From: Mameliella sp. CS4
Lineage (GTDB): Bacteria > Pseudomonadota > Alphaproteobacteria > Rhodobacterales > Rhodobacteraceae
Direction: 5' to 3'
Length of the DNA stretch: 64,000 nt
Assembly: GCF_019392335.1 (NCBI RefSeq)
Contig: NZ_JAHXRQ010000001.1
Location: forward strand, 124,001 to 188,000
Shown: in pieces, positions 1 to 9,909 of the stretch
How positions within the stretch are numbered: position 1 is the first letter of the stretch
Layout of the letters: each line of letters opens with the position of its first letter
Program-made: the position numbers and the translations under genes
The notes under the pieces: generated by a model
The model's database searches: none
Seen by the model: only the letters and a program-made list of their open reading frames with translations
What the model was told of the DNA's origin: nothing

Positions 1-1547
1 GTAAAGCCCATCATCTTGAGCGCCCGCATCGCATCTGCATCCTGTGGCAGCCCATTGGCGCGAACCTCGGCCTCGGTCCCGACGATCTCGCGGATGCGGG
101 CCAGGAACCAGGGATCGAACATGGTGGTGCCGTGGATTTCGTCATCCGTCAGCCCGTGGCGCATGGCCTGAGCGATGGTGCGCATCCGGTCCGGCGTCTG
201 TTCGCTGATCGCCTTGATGACGGCGGCCTTTTCAGGGGCGTTCGACCAGGGATCGACACTGACACCGGGAATCTCGACCTCGTCAAAGCCGGTCAGGCCG
301 GATTCCATCGAGGCGAGCGCCTTTTGCAGCGACTCGTGGATGGTGCGTCCGATGGACATCGCCTCGCCCACCGACTTCATGGCGGTGGTCAGGTAGGGCT
401 CGGAGCCGGGGAATTTCTCGAAGGCGAATTTCGGGATCTTGGTGACGACATAGTCAATGGTCGGCTCAAAGCTGGCGGGCGTCACCTTGGTGATGTCGTT
501 GTCGAGCTCGTCGAGCGTATAGCCGACAGCCAGCTTGGCGGCGATCTTGGCAATCGGGAAACCCGTCGCCTTGGAAGCCAGCGCCGAGGACCGCGAGACG
601 CGCGGGTTCATCTCGATCACGACCATGCGTCCGTTGTCGGGATTCACCGCCCATTGCACGTTCGAGCCGCCGGTCTCGACACCGATCTCACGCAGCACGG
701 CGATGCTGCCGTTGCGCATGATCTGGTATTCCTTGTCGGTCAGTGTCAGCGCCGGGGCCACGGTGATCGAATCGCCCGTGTGCACACCCATCGGGTCGAC
801 GTTCTCGATGGAACAGACGATGATCGCGTTGTCCGCCTTGTCGCGGACGACCTCCATCTCATACTCTTTCCAGCCCAGCAGGCTTTCGTCGACAAGGATC
901 TGACCCACGGGCGAGGCATCCATGCCCGAACGGCAATAGTGGATGTAATCCTCGCGGTTGTAGGCCACGCCGCCGCCGGTGCCGCCCAGCGTATAGGCCG
1001 GACGGATGATGGCGGGCAGGCCGATCTCTTCGAGCTCTTCCAGCGCAAGGGCGACGCCTGCATCGAGGTCGCGCTTGCCGTTGTCCTTTTTCGGCGCGGT
1101 GATGATGGTGGCCTTGGGGTTTTCAAGGCCGATCCGGTCCATCGCCTCGCGGAACAGCTTGCGATCCTCGGCCATCTCGATGGCCTCGCGCTTGGCGCCG
1201 ATCATCTCGACACCGAATTTTTCCAGCACACCCATCTCTTCCAGCGCCAAAGAGGTGTTCAGGCCGGTCTGCCCGCCCATCGTCGGCAAGAGCGCGTCGG
1301 GGCGCTCCTTCTCGATGATCCGGGCGACGACCTCGGGGGTGATCGGCTCGATGTAGGTGGCATCGGCCAGCCCCGGATCGGTCATGATCGTGGCCGGGTT
1401 CGAGTTCACCAGGATGACCCGGTAGCCCTCTTCGCGCAGCGCCTTGCAGGCCTGGGCGCCGGAATAGTCGAACTCGCAGGCTTGGCCGATGATGATGGGC
1501 CCCGCTCCGATGATCATGATGGACTGGATGTCGGTACGCTTGGGCAT
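1..1547 (-). CDS. carB: Carbamoyl-phosphate synthase large subunit, N-terminal part (cut by window edge)
   Basis: Makes carbamoyl phosphate from bicarbonate, ATP and glutamine-derived ammonia for pyrimidine and arginine synthesis, in the cytosol with CarA. The reverse strand from an ATG at 1547 translates to [20 protein letters not shown], the canonical CarB start. It continues with [20 protein letters not shown] and the first ATP-grasp domain, including the glycine-rich loop [10 protein letters not shown]. About 515 residues are present, against about 1,100 expected. The second ATP-grasp half and the allosteric domain lie beyond the left edge. There is no frameshift in the visible part. Identification is very secure. 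Confidence 0.97.
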   Translation of the reverse strand, partial: MPKRTDIQSIMIIGAGPIIIGQACEFDYSGAQACKALREEGYRVILVNSNPATIMTDPGLADATYIEPITPEVVARIIEKERPDALLPTMGGQTGLNTSLALEEMGVLEKFGVEMIGAKREAIEMAEDRKLFREAMDRIGLENPKATIITAPKKDNGKRDLDAGVALALEELEEIGLPAIIRPAYTLGGTGGGVAYNREDYIHYCRSGMDASPVGQILVDESLLGWKEYEMEVVRDKADNAIIVCSIENVDPMGVHTGDSITVAPALTLTDKEYQIMRNGSIAVLREIGVETGGSNVQWAVNPDNGRMVVIEMNPRVSRSSALASKATGFPIAKIAAKLAVGYTLDELDNDITKVTPASFEPTIDYVVTKIPKFAFEKFPGSEPYLTTAMKSVGEAMSIGRTIHESLQKALASMESGLTGFDEVEIPGVSVDPWSNAPEKAAVIKAISEQTPDRMRTIAQAMRHGLTDDEIHGTTMFDPWFLARIREIVGTEAEVRANGLPQDADAMRALKMMGF

Positions 1548-1712
1548 CGGGCAGCTCCGTCTGGGCCCCGGCATGACGCGTGCCGGGGGACACTGTTGGC
1601 AAATTGTCGGCGTTATACGCAGCGCGGGTTCAAGCGCAAGCCTCGAACGGGGTGGTACGGCAACACAGAGCGCCTATCTGACAGCAAGGGTCAGGACAAG
1701 GGAGCGGCGTGT

Positions 1713-2387
1713 ATGGCCATTTTGCCGGAAGACGACAAGGCAGAGGCGCGGCGCGTCTGGCTCTGGGTCGAGTTCGCCTGTTTCTTTGCCGTGATCCCGG
1801 CCGTCATCGCGCTGGCCTTTCCGCCGGACATGATGTTTCCGCTGCTGTTCGGCTTTACCGCGCTGGGGGTCGTGCTGCTGCATATCACGCCGGGGTTCGA
1901 CTGGCGCTCGCTGGGGATCGGCGCGGCCCGGGTCGACTGGCGGCTGGTGGCGGGCTTTGCGGCGGTGACGGCGGTCACCGGCTACGCAGTGGTACAGATG
2001 ACCGCGCCAGAGGCCGCCTTTGCGCTGATCCGCCTCAACCCGGCGCTGATGCTGATGATCGCGGCGCTCTACCCCTTCCTGTCGGCCCTGCCGCAAGAGC
2101 TGGTCTTTCGCCCGCTGTTCTTTCGCCGGTACGGCGGCCTCTTGCCGGGCGGGACATGGCCGCCGCTGGTGCTGAACGCCACGCTCTTTTCCTTTGCCCA
2201 CCTGATGTACTGGAGCTGGATCGTCGCCGGCATGACCTTTTTCGGCGGCCTTGCCTTTGCCTGGGCCTATGAGCGGCGCGGCAGTTTCGCCGAGGCGGTG
2301 GTGCTGCATGCCATCGCCGGGGTGATCCTGTTTGCACTGGGGCTGGGTGTGTTCTTTTACTCGGGCAACGTGGTCAGGCCCTTCTAG
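1713..2387 (+). CDS. CPBP-family intramembrane protein (Rce1/CAAX-protease-like)
   Basis: A 224-residue, strongly hydrophobic protein with roughly six to eight membrane segments. The start is placed at the ATG of MAILPEDDKAEARRVW, just before the first membrane helix. The same frame stays open far upstream, but that stretch is antisense to carB and is not coding. CPBP signature regions are present: QELVFRP (family EExxxR, here Q in place of the first E), FSFAH (FxxxH) and a final VVLHAIAG. Family members are glutamic-type membrane proteases involved in prenyl-protein processing or bacteriocin self-immunity; the substrate here is unknown. The gene is divergent from carB and convergent with the methyltransferase gene. 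Confidence 0.85.
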   Translation: MAILPEDDKAEARRVWLWVEFACFFAVIPAVIALAFPPDMMFPLLFGFTALGVVLLHITPGFDWRSLGIGAARVDWRLVAGFAAVTAVTGYAVVQMTAPEAAFALIRLNPALMLMIAALYPFLSALPQELVFRPLFFRRYGGLLPGGTWPPLVLNATLFSFAHLMYWSWIVAGMTFFGGLAFAWAYERRGSFAEAVVLHAIAGVILFALGLGVFFYSGNVVRPF

Positions 2388-2434
2388 GCGGCGCCCGTCA
2401 CGGGATTGCCCCGCCGCCACCCGACCGGACAGAG

Positions 2435-2455
2435 GCCCCGGGTCAAGCCCGGGGC
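2435..2455. terminator. GC-rich hairpin between convergent genes
   Basis: GCCCCGGG at 2435-2442 pairs with CCCGGGGC at 2448-2455 around a five-base loop. It lies between the CPBP gene (plus) and the cfa-like gene (minus), so it could act as a shared bidirectional terminator. There is no T-run, so intrinsic termination is not certain. Confidence 0.5.
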
Positions 2456-2463
2456 GCCGTCAG

Positions 2464-3693
2464 TCATTCCGCCGCGCGCATCCAGTCACCCTGTGCGGAC
2501 GGGTACAGGTAATCGCGAGTGATCGGCACCGCGGACATGGACTTGGCCAGTTGCCACTGCTGGACATGCAGGTTGCCCTGCCGGAATGAGACCTCCATCG
2601 AGACCAGGTAAAAGCGCCACATACGCAGGAACTGTTCGTCGAACATCTCGACCACCCGGTCCCGATTCTCTTCCAGCCGTTCGCGCCAGGCCTGCAAGGT
2701 CATGGCGTAATGGATGCGCAGCGCCTCGTCGTCACTCTGGTGCAGCCAGTTGTCCTCGATCGCGCGATAGACCTCGGAGGCGGAGGGCGCGTAACTGCCG
2801 GGAAAGATGTACTTGTCGATCCAGGCGTTGTTGGGTCGCGGCGGGCCGTTCTTGACGATGGAATGGATCAGCGCCACGCCATCGTCGGCCATCAGGTCGC
2901 GCACCTTGCCGAAATACTCGCGGTAATGCGGCGCGCCGACATGTTCCAGCATGCCGACACTGACGACCCGGTCGAATCGCTCTTCCAGCTTGCGGTAATC
3001 CAGAAGCAGAAAGCGCACCCGGTCCTCCAGCCCCTCGACTTGCGCCCGCGCCTGCGCCGTGGCCAGCTGGTTTTCCGACAGCGTCACCCCCGTCACCTGC
3101 GCGCCGTAGTCGCGCGCCAGCGTCAGCGCCATGCCGCCCCAGCCGCAGCCGATGTCCAGCACCCGCATCCCCGGCTTGATCAGCAGCTTGTCCGCGATAT
3201 GCGCCTTCTTGGCCTCCTGCGCCTCTTCAAGGGTCATGCCGGCCCTGGGCCAGTAGGCGCAGGAGTACTGCATGTCCGCATCCAGGAAGAGACGATAGAG
3301 ATCGTCCGAAAGATCGTAGTGATGGGCGACATTGCGCCGGGCCGTGAACGGCGTGTTGCGCTGCAGGAACCCGCGCAGCGCGCCTTGCAGCTTGCGCGGC
3401 AGTTCGTACCAGGGCGGCAGTTCGGCGATATTTCCGCTGGGCACAAAAAGCCCCAGCAGCCCAGGCAGGTCATCCCCTTCGACCCGCAGCGTGCCCTCGG
3501 CATAGCATTCTCCCAGCGCGAGGCCGGGCCGCATCAGCAACCGGCGCACCGTGTCCGGTTCGGTCAGGATGATATGGGCCTCGGGGCCACCGCCCGGCCC
3601 GTAGGTTTCCGATTGTCCGTCGGGCATGGTCACGGTCAACTGCCCGTGCCGCAGCATCCGGCGCATCATGTTTCGAAACAGAGACTCCCACAT
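2464..3693 (-). CDS. Cyclopropane-fatty-acyl-phospholipid synthase family SAM methyltransferase
   Basis: A 409-residue protein of the CFA synthase/mycolic-acid methyltransferase family, which transfers a methylene or methyl group from S-adenosylmethionine to unsaturated acyl chains of membrane phospholipids. Visible are the substrate-region signature NVAHHYDLSDDLYRLFLD (about 121-138), the SAM-binding motif VLDIGCGWGG (178-187), and VSVGMLEHVG followed by YIFPGSYAPS typical of the family. Length fits the family. The start ATG at 3693 begins MWESLFRNMMRRM, preceded by an AGG-rich stretch. The gene is divergent from aspS. It could be a classical cfa or one of the paralogous lipid-modifying enzymes; the sequence does not decide. 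Confidence 0.88.
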   Translation of the reverse strand: MWESLFRNMMRRMLRHGQLTVTMPDGQSETYGPGGGPEAHIILTEPDTVRRLLMRPGLALGECYAEGTLRVEGDDLPGLLGLFVPSGNIAELPPWYELPRKLQGALRGFLQRNTPFTARRNVAHHYDLSDDLYRLFLDADMQYSCAYWPRAGMTLEEAQEAKKAHIADKLLIKPGMRVLDIGCGWGGMALTLARDYGAQVTGVTLSENQLATAQARAQVEGLEDRVRFLLLDYRKLEERFDRVVSVGMLEHVGAPHYREYFGKVRDLMADDGVALIHSIVKNGPPRPNNAWIDKYIFPGSYAPSASEVYRAIEDNWLHQSDDEALRIHYAMTLQAWRERLEENRDRVVEMFDEQFLRMWRFYLVSMEVSFRQGNLHVQQWQLAKSMSAVPITRDYLYPSAQGDWMRAAE

Positions 3694-3781
3694 GGCAAAC
3701 CTCCTTGCGACGTTTTGGCGCGTCCTCCGGCATTGATGATTAGCAGACTCAGGTGATTCTCACCAAATAAAGCCGTCTCCC

Positions 3782-3810
3782 TTGACTTCCCCCGCCCCTC
3801 GGGATGTATC
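3782..3810 (+). promoter_or_regulatory. Putative sigma-70-type promoter of aspS
   Basis: TTGACT at 3782-3787 and TGTATC at 3805-3810 are separated by 17 bases and lie 37 bp before the aspS start. The fit to the housekeeping consensus is good at -35 and modest at -10. This is an inference from sequence only. Confidence 0.45.
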
Positions 3811-3846
3811 GGCGCCTGACTTTTGCGCATATCAAAGGGGCCCGAC

Positions 3847-5628
3847 ATGCACGCCTATCGCAGCCATACCTGTGCCGATCTGACCAAGGACCAGGTGGGT
3901 GATACCGTCCGGCTGGCCGGCTGGGTGCACCGCATCCGCGACCACGGCGGCGTGCTGTTCATCGACCTGCGCGACCACTACGGCGTGACACAGGTGCTGT
4001 GCGATCCCGACAGCCCGGTCTTCAGCCAGGTCGAGAAGGTGCGCAGCGAATGGTGCATCCGCATCGACGGCAACGTGAAGGCACGCGCCGAAAGCCTGGT
4101 GAACCCCAAGCTGCCCACCGGAGAGATCGAGGTCTACATCCGTGACATCGAGGTGCTGGGCGAGGCGCAGGAACTGCCCCTGATCGTCTTCGGCGACCAG
4201 GAATATCCCGAGGAAACCCGCCTGAAGTACCGCTATCTCGACCTGCGCCGCGAGGCGATGCAGACCTCGATGACCCTGCGGTCCGACGTGGTGGCCAGCA
4301 TCCGGCGGCGTATGTGGGACAAGGGCTTTCGCGAGTATCAGACGCCGATCATCACCGCCTCCTCGCCCGAGGGCGCGCGCGACTTTCTGGTGCCCTCGCG
4401 CCTGCACCCGGGCAAGTTCTACGCGCTGCCGCAAGCCCCCCAGCAGTTCAAGCAGCTGATCATGGTCTCGGGCTTTGACAAGTATTTCCAGATCGCGCCC
4501 TGTTTCCGCGACGAGGACCCGCGCGCCGACCGGTCGCCCACCGATTTCTACCAGCTCGACCTGGAAATGAGCTTTGTCGAGCAACAGGACGTGTTCGACA
4601 CGGTGGCGCCGGTGATCGCGGGCGTCTTCGAGGAATTCGGCGAGGGCAAGACCGTGGACGCGCCCGAAACATGGCCGCAGATCCCCTATGCCGAGGCGGC
4701 GCTGAAATACGGCACCGACAAGCCCGACCTGCGCAACCCGATCGAAATGCAGGTCGTGTCCGAGCATTTCGCCGGCTCCGGCTTTGCGATCTTCGCCAAG
4801 CTGCTGGAACAGGACGGCACCGAGATCCGCGCCATCCCGGCGCCGGGTGGCGGTTCGCGCAAGTTCTGCGACCGGATGAACGCCTGGGCCCAGAAAGAGG
4901 GCCTGCCGGGTATGGGCTACATCTTCTGGCGCGACCAGGGCGAGGGCATGGAGGCGGCCGGCCCGCTGGCCAAGAACATCGGCCCCGAGCGCACCGAGGC
5001 AATCCGCCAGCAGCTGGGCCTTGGCGTCGGCGACGCGGCCTTCTTCCTGGGTGGCAAGCCCGCCAGCTTCCAGCGGATCGCGGGCAAGGCGCGCGACGTG
5101 CTGGGCGAGGAACTGAAGCTGATCGACCCCAACCGCTTTGCCTTTGCCTGGATCGTGGATTTCCCGATCTACGAAAAGGACGAGGAGACCGGCGAAGTCG
5201 ATTTCGAGCACAACCCCTTTTCCATGCCGCAGGGCGGGATGGAGGCGCTGCAGGGCGATCCGCTCAAGGTGCTGGGGTTCCAGTATGACCTGGCCTGCAA
5301 CGGTTACGAGCTGGTGTCCGGTGCGATCCGGAACCACAAGCCCGAGGTCATGCTCAAGGCGTTCGAAATCGCGGGTTATGGCGAGGAGGAGGTCAAGGCC
5401 CGCTTTGGCGCGCTCTACAATGCCTTCCACTTCGGCGCCCCGCCGCACGGCGGATGCGCCGCGGGCATCGACCGGATGGTGATGCTGCTGGCCGAGACGG
5501 CGAACATCCGTGAGGTCATCATGTTCCCGATGAACCAGCGCGCCGAAGACCTGATGATGAACGCGCCCTCGGAACCGTCCTCGGACCAGCTGATGGAACT
5601 CAGCCTGCGCGTTATTCCGCAGGAGTGA
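3847..5628 (+). CDS. aspS: Aspartyl-tRNA synthetase
   Basis: Class II synthetase that charges tRNA-Asp (in alphaproteobacteria often also tRNA-Asn). The product has 593 residues: an N-terminal OB-fold anticodon-binding domain ([20 protein letters not shown] onward, with [19 protein letters not shown]), motif 2 [19 protein letters not shown], the bacterial insertion domain, and class II motif 3 at the end ([11 protein letters not shown]). The start is taken at the ATG at 3847, preceded by AAAGGGG, rather than the in-frame ATG eight codons upstream. Length and architecture are normal for the bacterial enzyme. It stands alone, divergent from the cfa-like gene. Confidence 0.98.
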   Translation: MHAYRSHTCADLTKDQVGDTVRLAGWVHRIRDHGGVLFIDLRDHYGVTQVLCDPDSPVFSQVEKVRSEWCIRIDGNVKARAESLVNPKLPTGEIEVYIRDIEVLGEAQELPLIVFGDQEYPEETRLKYRYLDLRREAMQTSMTLRSDVVASIRRRMWDKGFREYQTPIITASSPEGARDFLVPSRLHPGKFYALPQAPQQFKQLIMVSGFDKYFQIAPCFRDEDPRADRSPTDFYQLDLEMSFVEQQDVFDTVAPVIAGVFEEFGEGKTVDAPETWPQIPYAEAALKYGTDKPDLRNPIEMQVVSEHFAGSGFAIFAKLLEQDGTEIRAIPAPGGGSRKFCDRMNAWAQKEGLPGMGYIFWRDQGEGMEAAGPLAKNIGPERTEAIRQQLGLGVGDAAFFLGGKPASFQRIAGKARDVLGEELKLIDPNRFAFAWIVDFPIYEKDEETGEVDFEHNPFSMPQGGMEALQGDPLKVLGFQYDLACNGYELVSGAIRNHKPEVMLKAFEIAGYGEEEVKARFGALYNAFHFGAPPHGGCAAGIDRMVMLLAETANIREVIMFPMNQRAEDLMMNAPSEPSSDQLMELSLRVIPQE

Positions 5629-5737
5629 TGCCGGAAAAGGCGCCTTTTTGCCGAGGCGCCGGACACGAACCCGTGCGGGGCGATGCAAGCACGCCCCGCT
5701 TGCGGTATAGGGGCCTTAACAGCGTTGAGGCCCCAAG

Positions 5738-7114
5738 ATGTACGATCCCGTTCTTGCCGATATCCGCTATGGCTGTGGCCGGTCCCTCCGGATCGCGCCG
5801 CCCGACTCGACCAAGGCCCTGCTGGCCGGGCTGACGGCGCCCGACGTCATGGCGCGGGCTTTTCCGATCATGGCCTTCGACAGCTTTTCCAAGGACTTGT
5901 TGGTCAACGCCTATACGCTGGGCCGCATTAGCCGTCTGACGCGCGACACCGAGGCCGAGGAACTGGCGCTTGACCAGATCCGGCGGCTGAAACGCCGGGC
6001 CCGCAAGTTGCAGTCAGAATGGCTGGTGGCCCAGGTCGCCCGGCGAATGAACAGTGCGACCCCCCTGCGCGAGCGGCTGGAGAGCTTTTGGGCCGACCAT
6101 TTCACCGCGCGCGGAAAGGCCAACGTCATGATCCAGGCGGGGTCTCCTTACGTCGAATCGGCCATTCGTCCGCACCTTGCCGGCCGGTTCGAGGACATGT
6201 TGATCGCGGTAACAACGCATCCGCTGATGCTGCACTACCTCGACCAGCACGCCTCGGCCGGGCCGAACTCTCCGCAGGCGCTGAAATACCCCGGAAAAAA
6301 GGGCCTGAACGAGAACCTGGCCCGCGAGGTGCTGGAGCTGCACACGCTGGGGGTGGACGGCCCCTATACGCAGACCGACGTGCGCCAATTGGCAGAGCTG
6401 TTGACCGGGCTGGCCTTTACCGCCGAAGGCGGCACCGACTTCCGCCGCCCGCTGGCCGAACCCGGCGCCGAGACGGTGCTGGGCAAGAATTATGGCGGCG
6501 ATCACCCCGCCCGGCTGGAGGACATCCACGCCGCCCTGCGCGACCTTGCCCGGCACCCGGTCACAGCGCGACATGTCGCTGGCAAGCTGGCCGTGCATTT
6601 CGTGGCGGATACGCCCGAGGCGGAGCTGGTCAGCGCGATGGAAACGGCCTGGCTGGACACGAACGGGGACTTGATGGCGGTCTACCGGGCCATGCTGGAC
6701 CATCCCGCCGCCTGGGATCCGCGCCCGGCCAATGCCAAGCAGCCGCTGGATTTCATCGCCTCGGCCTGCCGCGCGCTGGATGTGCCGCAGGACATGCTGC
6801 GCAAGCGCGTCGGCATTGCCCTGATCCAACCGATGCGCCTGATGGGGCAGGTCTGGCAGCAGCCGCCCGGGCCTGACGGCCTGCCCGAGGCGGACGACGC
6901 CTGGTTGACACCGCAGGGGCTGGCCGCCCGTCTGCAATGGGGCTTTGCGATGCCGCAGGCCCTGCTGGGCGCCCTGCCCGACCCGCGCGATTTCGTGGAA
7001 ACCGCGCTGGGGTCGCGCGCCCCTGCCGAGGTGCGTTTCGCCGCCGGGGCCGCCGAAACCCGCGCCGACGGGATCGGCGTGGTGCTGGCCTCCCCCGCCT
7101 TTCAGAGGATGTAA
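5738..7114 (+). CDS. DUF1800 family protein
   Basis: A 458-residue protein matching the DUF1800 family, recognisable from SFWADHFTARGKANVMIQAG, then LNENLAREVLELHTLGVDG and PANAKQPLDFIASACRALDV. Its biochemical role is not established. Members are almost always encoded next to a DUF1501 protein, as here: the next gene begins four bases after this stop. The pair is probably translated from one mRNA. The ATG at 5738 follows a TATAGGGG-like stretch, so any leader is short. No signal peptide is obvious. Assignment to the family is firm; function is unknown. Confidence 0.85.
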   Translation: MYDPVLADIRYGCGRSLRIAPPDSTKALLAGLTAPDVMARAFPIMAFDSFSKDLLVNAYTLGRISRLTRDTEAEELALDQIRRLKRRARKLQSEWLVAQVARRMNSATPLRERLESFWADHFTARGKANVMIQAGSPYVESAIRPHLAGRFEDMLIAVTTHPLMLHYLDQHASAGPNSPQALKYPGKKGLNENLAREVLELHTLGVDGPYTQTDVRQLAELLTGLAFTAEGGTDFRRPLAEPGAETVLGKNYGGDHPARLEDIHAALRDLARHPVTARHVAGKLAVHFVADTPEAELVSAMETAWLDTNGDLMAVYRAMLDHPAAWDPRPANAKQPLDFIASACRALDVPQDMLRKRVGIALIQPMRLMGQVWQQPPGPDGLPEADDAWLTPQGLAARLQWGFAMPQALLGALPDPRDFVETALGSRAPAEVRFAAGAAETRADGIGVVLASPAFQRM

Positions 7115-7118
7115 GCTG

Positions 7119-8342
7119 ATGGACAGACGCAATTTCCTGGCCCGCAGCGCCGCCCTTGGCTGTTCGCTGGCCGCCAGCCCGCTGGTCACGCCGGTCAGCT
7201 TTGCCGCGACGCCGGGCGATGCCCGGCTGGTGGTCATCATCCTGCGCGGCGGCATGGACGGGTTGGACGTGGTGGCCCCGTACGGCGACCCGGATTTCGA
7301 CGCTCTGGGCCGGCCCGGTCCGGACATGGAGGGCGGCGCCTTCGATCTTGACGGACACTTCGCGCTGCATGGCGCTCTCGCCCCCCTGCGTCCGCTCTGG
7401 CAGGCGGGCGACCTGGGTTTTGCCCACGCGGTGTCGATTCCCTATCGCGACAAGCGCAGCCATTTCGACGGCCAGGACCTGCTGGAGGCAGGCGTCGCCG
7501 CCTCTGACGCACCGCTGCCCGATGACGGCTGGCTCAACCGTCTGGTCCAGCATCTGCCCGGGGCGAGCGCCGAGACGGCCTATGCCATCGGCGGCGAACC
7601 GCTGCGCATCCTTTCCGGGCCTGCGCCCGTGAATCGCTGGACCCCGGAGGCAGACCTGCGCCTGTCGCCGCAGGCCATACTGCTGACCCAACGGGTGATG
7701 CAGTCCGACCCCTTGATGGCCGCCGCGCTCGACAGTGCCTTTGCGCTGGCGGGGGGCGATGGCGACGGGCTGGCCTTTTCCGGCAGCCCCGGCGACATGA
7801 TGGCCGCCATGCGGGACGACATGATGGCACCGCGCGACCGACATCGGCCGGGCCGGGTGCTGGCCGAATTTGCAGGTGCGCAGTTGCGCGATGCAGCGCG
7901 GATTGCCTGTTATTCGCTGAACGGCTGGGACACGCACAAGGCGCAGGAGCGTCATCTGGCACTTTCGCTGGAACAACTCTCTGACTCGCTTCTTGCCCTG
8001 CAAGAGGCGCTGGGACCAGAGGCCTGGGCCAAAACGACTGTGGCGGCGGTGACGGAGTTCGGGCGCACTGCGCGTTGGAACGGGACACAGGGCACGGACC
8101 ACGGCACCGGCGGGGCGATGGTGCTGGCCGGCGGCGCCCTGCGCGGGGGCCGCGTGATCACCGACTGGCCCGGCCTGGGTGACGGAGCGCTCTACGAGGG
8201 GCGTGACCTGCGCCCCACCCGCGACCTGCGGGCGCATCTGGCCTGGCTGTTGCACGGCCAATTCGGCATCGGGCGCAGTACGCTGCAAACGACGGTCTTT
8301 CCCGGAGTCGACATGGGAAGCGACCCGGGCTTGCTGCTGTAA
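7119..8342 (+). CDS. DUF1501 family protein, probable Tat-exported sulfatase-like protein
   Basis: A 407-residue protein starting MDRRNFLARSAALGCSLAAS, a twin-arginine signal (RRNFL) followed by a hydrophobic stretch, so export of a folded protein to the periplasm is likely. The mature part has the DUF1501 features: VVIILRGGMDGLDVVAPYGD near the N-terminus, then ETAYAIGG, GWDTH, and TVAAVTEFGRTARWNGTQGT followed by DHGTGG. DUF1501 proteins belong to the alkaline-phosphatase/sulfatase fold group. It follows the DUF1800 gene at four bases, the usual partner. Enzymatic activity and substrate are unknown. Confidence 0.85.
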   Translation: MDRRNFLARSAALGCSLAASPLVTPVSFAATPGDARLVVIILRGGMDGLDVVAPYGDPDFDALGRPGPDMEGGAFDLDGHFALHGALAPLRPLWQAGDLGFAHAVSIPYRDKRSHFDGQDLLEAGVAASDAPLPDDGWLNRLVQHLPGASAETAYAIGGEPLRILSGPAPVNRWTPEADLRLSPQAILLTQRVMQSDPLMAAALDSAFALAGGDGDGLAFSGSPGDMMAAMRDDMMAPRDRHRPGRVLAEFAGAQLRDAARIACYSLNGWDTHKAQERHLALSLEQLSDSLLALQEALGPEAWAKTTVAAVTEFGRTARWNGTQGTDHGTGGAMVLAGGALRGGRVITDWPGLGDGALYEGRDLRPTRDLRAHLAWLLHGQFGIGRSTLQTTVFPGVDMGSDPGLLL

Positions 8343-8351
8343 CGACGGCGG

Positions 8352-9068
8352 TCAGATCGCCATACGGTCGGCCACGCGGTCCTGGACCAGTGCCGACACG
8401 CGGTCGAGGCCGGGTTTCACCGGGCGTCCCGCGGCGCGGGCATCGGCCAGATCCTCTGCCGCCTGTTGCAGGACACCGTCGCCCGCGCTGCGTGCGACCC
8501 CGGCCAGAAACTGCGTCAGATAGGCCAGAGTTTGCGGATTGCGCGCATCGCCAAGCACGTCCGCCGCGTGGGCCATGTCATCGCGGTAGGACAAGGGATC
8601 GGGCACCACGGGCTCGTCGCTGACCAGACGCGGGCCAGTGGGGCGCCTTTCGCTGGGCAGGACCGACAGGATGGCGTTCTGAAAGGCAACGACGGAGGAG
8701 ATCGGCTTGCCCAGGAAACCATCGGCTCCGGCGGCCAGCGCCACCTCTTCGGCGAAGGTGTCGCCGCTGGTGCCCAGCAGGACATCGACACGGGGACAGG
8801 TTGTGCTGAGTTCCGCGATCAGGTCGGCGCCCGACCCGTCCGGCAGGCCGAGGTCGATGACCACCACGCTGGGCCGGTAGACCTGCAGGTGGCGGCGCGC
8901 CGATTTCAGACAATCGGCACGGCGGATTCGCGCCCCGGACCGCAGGCACAAGAGGCGCATGGCATCGCAGGAGTACCGGCTGTCCTCCACCACGAGGATG
9001 GTCAGCCCAAGCAGGGGCCGCGTCGCGGTGGGACGCAGGTGCGGAGAGAGTTGGTCATAGTCGTCCAT
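8352..9068 (-). CDS. Orphan response-regulator receiver protein without a known output domain
   Basis: A 238-residue protein. Residues about 22-135 are a receiver domain with the acidic pair E28-D29 (VVEDSR), the phospho-acceptor D72 in VVVIDLGLPDG, T100 (LLGTSGD) and the conserved lysine K121 (FLGKPIS). The remaining 100 residues are helical and match no DNA-binding or enzymatic output that I recognise; histidine-phosphotransfer-like packing is possible but no clear Hpt motif is seen. The start at 9068 is chosen because AGGAG lies seven bases upstream; an ATG at 9083 would add five residues. No histidine kinase is adjacent. Confidence 0.82.
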   Translation of the reverse strand: MDDYDQLSPHLRPTATRPLLGLTILVVEDSRYSCDAMRLLCLRSGARIRRADCLKSARRHLQVYRPSVVVIDLGLPDGSGADLIAELSTTCPRVDVLLGTSGDTFAEEVALAAGADGFLGKPISSVVAFQNAILSVLPSERRPTGPRLVSDEPVVPDPLSYRDDMAHAADVLGDARNPQTLAYLTQFLAGVARSAGDGVLQQAAEDLADARAAGRPVKPGLDRVSALVQDRVADRMAI

Positions 9069-9200
9069 GTCGGGGCTCCTCATCGAGTCGCCTGCCAGAT
9101 TGGCCCCGACAAGGTGAACAAGCGGTTAAGGGTCGCACCGGCTTGTCCGGCCTGTGTCGTCACGCCATAACCTGTGCCAACGCCAGACATGGAGAGTCAG

Positions 9201-9605
9201 ATGATCGGACGCCTGAATCACGTTGCCATCGCCGTCCCCGACCTAGAGGCCGCCGCCGCACAGTACCGCACCGCGCTGGGTGCCAAGGTCGGAGAGCCGC
9301 AGGACGAACCCGACCACGGCGTGACCGTGATCTTCATCGAACTGCCGAACACCAAGATCGAGCTGCTGTATCCGCTGGGCGAGAACTCCCCGATCCAGGG
9401 CTTCCTGGACAAGAACCCCTCGGGCGGGATCCACCATGTCTGCTACGAGGTCGAGGACATCCTGGCCGCGCGCGACCACCTCAAGGAAACCGGCGCCCGC
9501 GTGCTGGGCAACGGAGAGCCCAAGATCGGCGCGCATGGCAAGCCCGTGCTCTTCTTGCATCCCAAGGATTTCAACGGCTGCCTCGTGGAATTGGAGCAAG
9601 TCTGA
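9201..9605 (+). CDS. mce: Methylmalonyl-CoA epimerase
   Basis: Interconverts (R)- and (S)-methylmalonyl-CoA between propionyl-CoA carboxylase and methylmalonyl-CoA mutase. The product has 134 residues, the family's usual length, with the vicinal-oxygen-chelate fold. Metal-ligand positions are visible: NHVAIAVPDL at the N-terminus, SGGIHHVCYEVEDI in the second half, and the terminal GCLVELEQV. The start at 9201 follows GGAGAG; an upstream ATG at 9189 is less likely. Its stop overlaps the next start as TGATG, so translation of the following membrane protein is probably coupled. Confidence 0.95.
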   Translation: MIGRLNHVAIAVPDLEAAAAQYRTALGAKVGEPQDEPDHGVTVIFIELPNTKIELLYPLGENSPIQGFLDKNPSGGIHHVCYEVEDILAARDHLKETGARVLGNGEPKIGAHGKPVLFLHPKDFNGCLVELEQV

Positions 9606-9895
9606 TGGGGATCACCTCGGCCATCGTGCTCTTTGCCGTGATCTGGTTCATGACCTTTCTCTGCGTCATCCCGATCCGGCTGAAGACACAAGGAGACTTG
9701 GGCGACGTCGTGCCCGGCACCCACGCCGGCAGCCCCGAGGTGCACAACCTCAAGCGCAAGGCCTGGATCACCACCGGCATCGCCTTCGTGCTCTGGGCTG
9801 CCATCGCCTCTATCATCCTCTTCGAAGTGATCACCGTGCGCGACATCGACGGCTGGATGTTCGACCGGATGGATGGAACGTCGCACGTCAACTGA
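9605..9895 (+). CDS. DUF1467 family small membrane protein
   Basis: A 96-residue protein with two predicted membrane helices (ITSAIVLFAVIWFMTFLCV and GIAFVLWAAIASIILFEVIT) separated by a polar loop containing RLKTQGDLGDVVPGTHAGSP. That loop is the recognisable part of the DUF1467 family found in alphaproteobacteria. Its start overlaps the epimerase stop (TGATG). The pairing of mce with this family recurs in alphaproteobacteria, to my knowledge, but the role is unknown. Gene call secure, function unassigned. Confidence 0.8.
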   Translation: MGITSAIVLFAVIWFMTFLCVIPIRLKTQGDLGDVVPGTHAGSPEVHNLKRKAWITTGIAFVLWAAIASIILFEVITVRDIDGWMFDRMDGTSHVN

Positions 9896-9909
9896 CGCGG
9901 ACCGCGCCC

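Noticed and set aside
132..1712. Long open plus-strand frame continuous with the CPBP gene
   Set aside because: It is the antisense of carB, with Arg/Asp/His-rich low-meaning translation; the CPBP protein starts at 1713 with a proper membrane protein sequence.
5629..5737. AAAAGGCGCCTTTT palindrome after aspS as an intrinsic terminator
   Set aside because: The palindrome has no loop, and the alternative GGCGCC stem is only 6 bp with a 10-base loop and no T-run after it.
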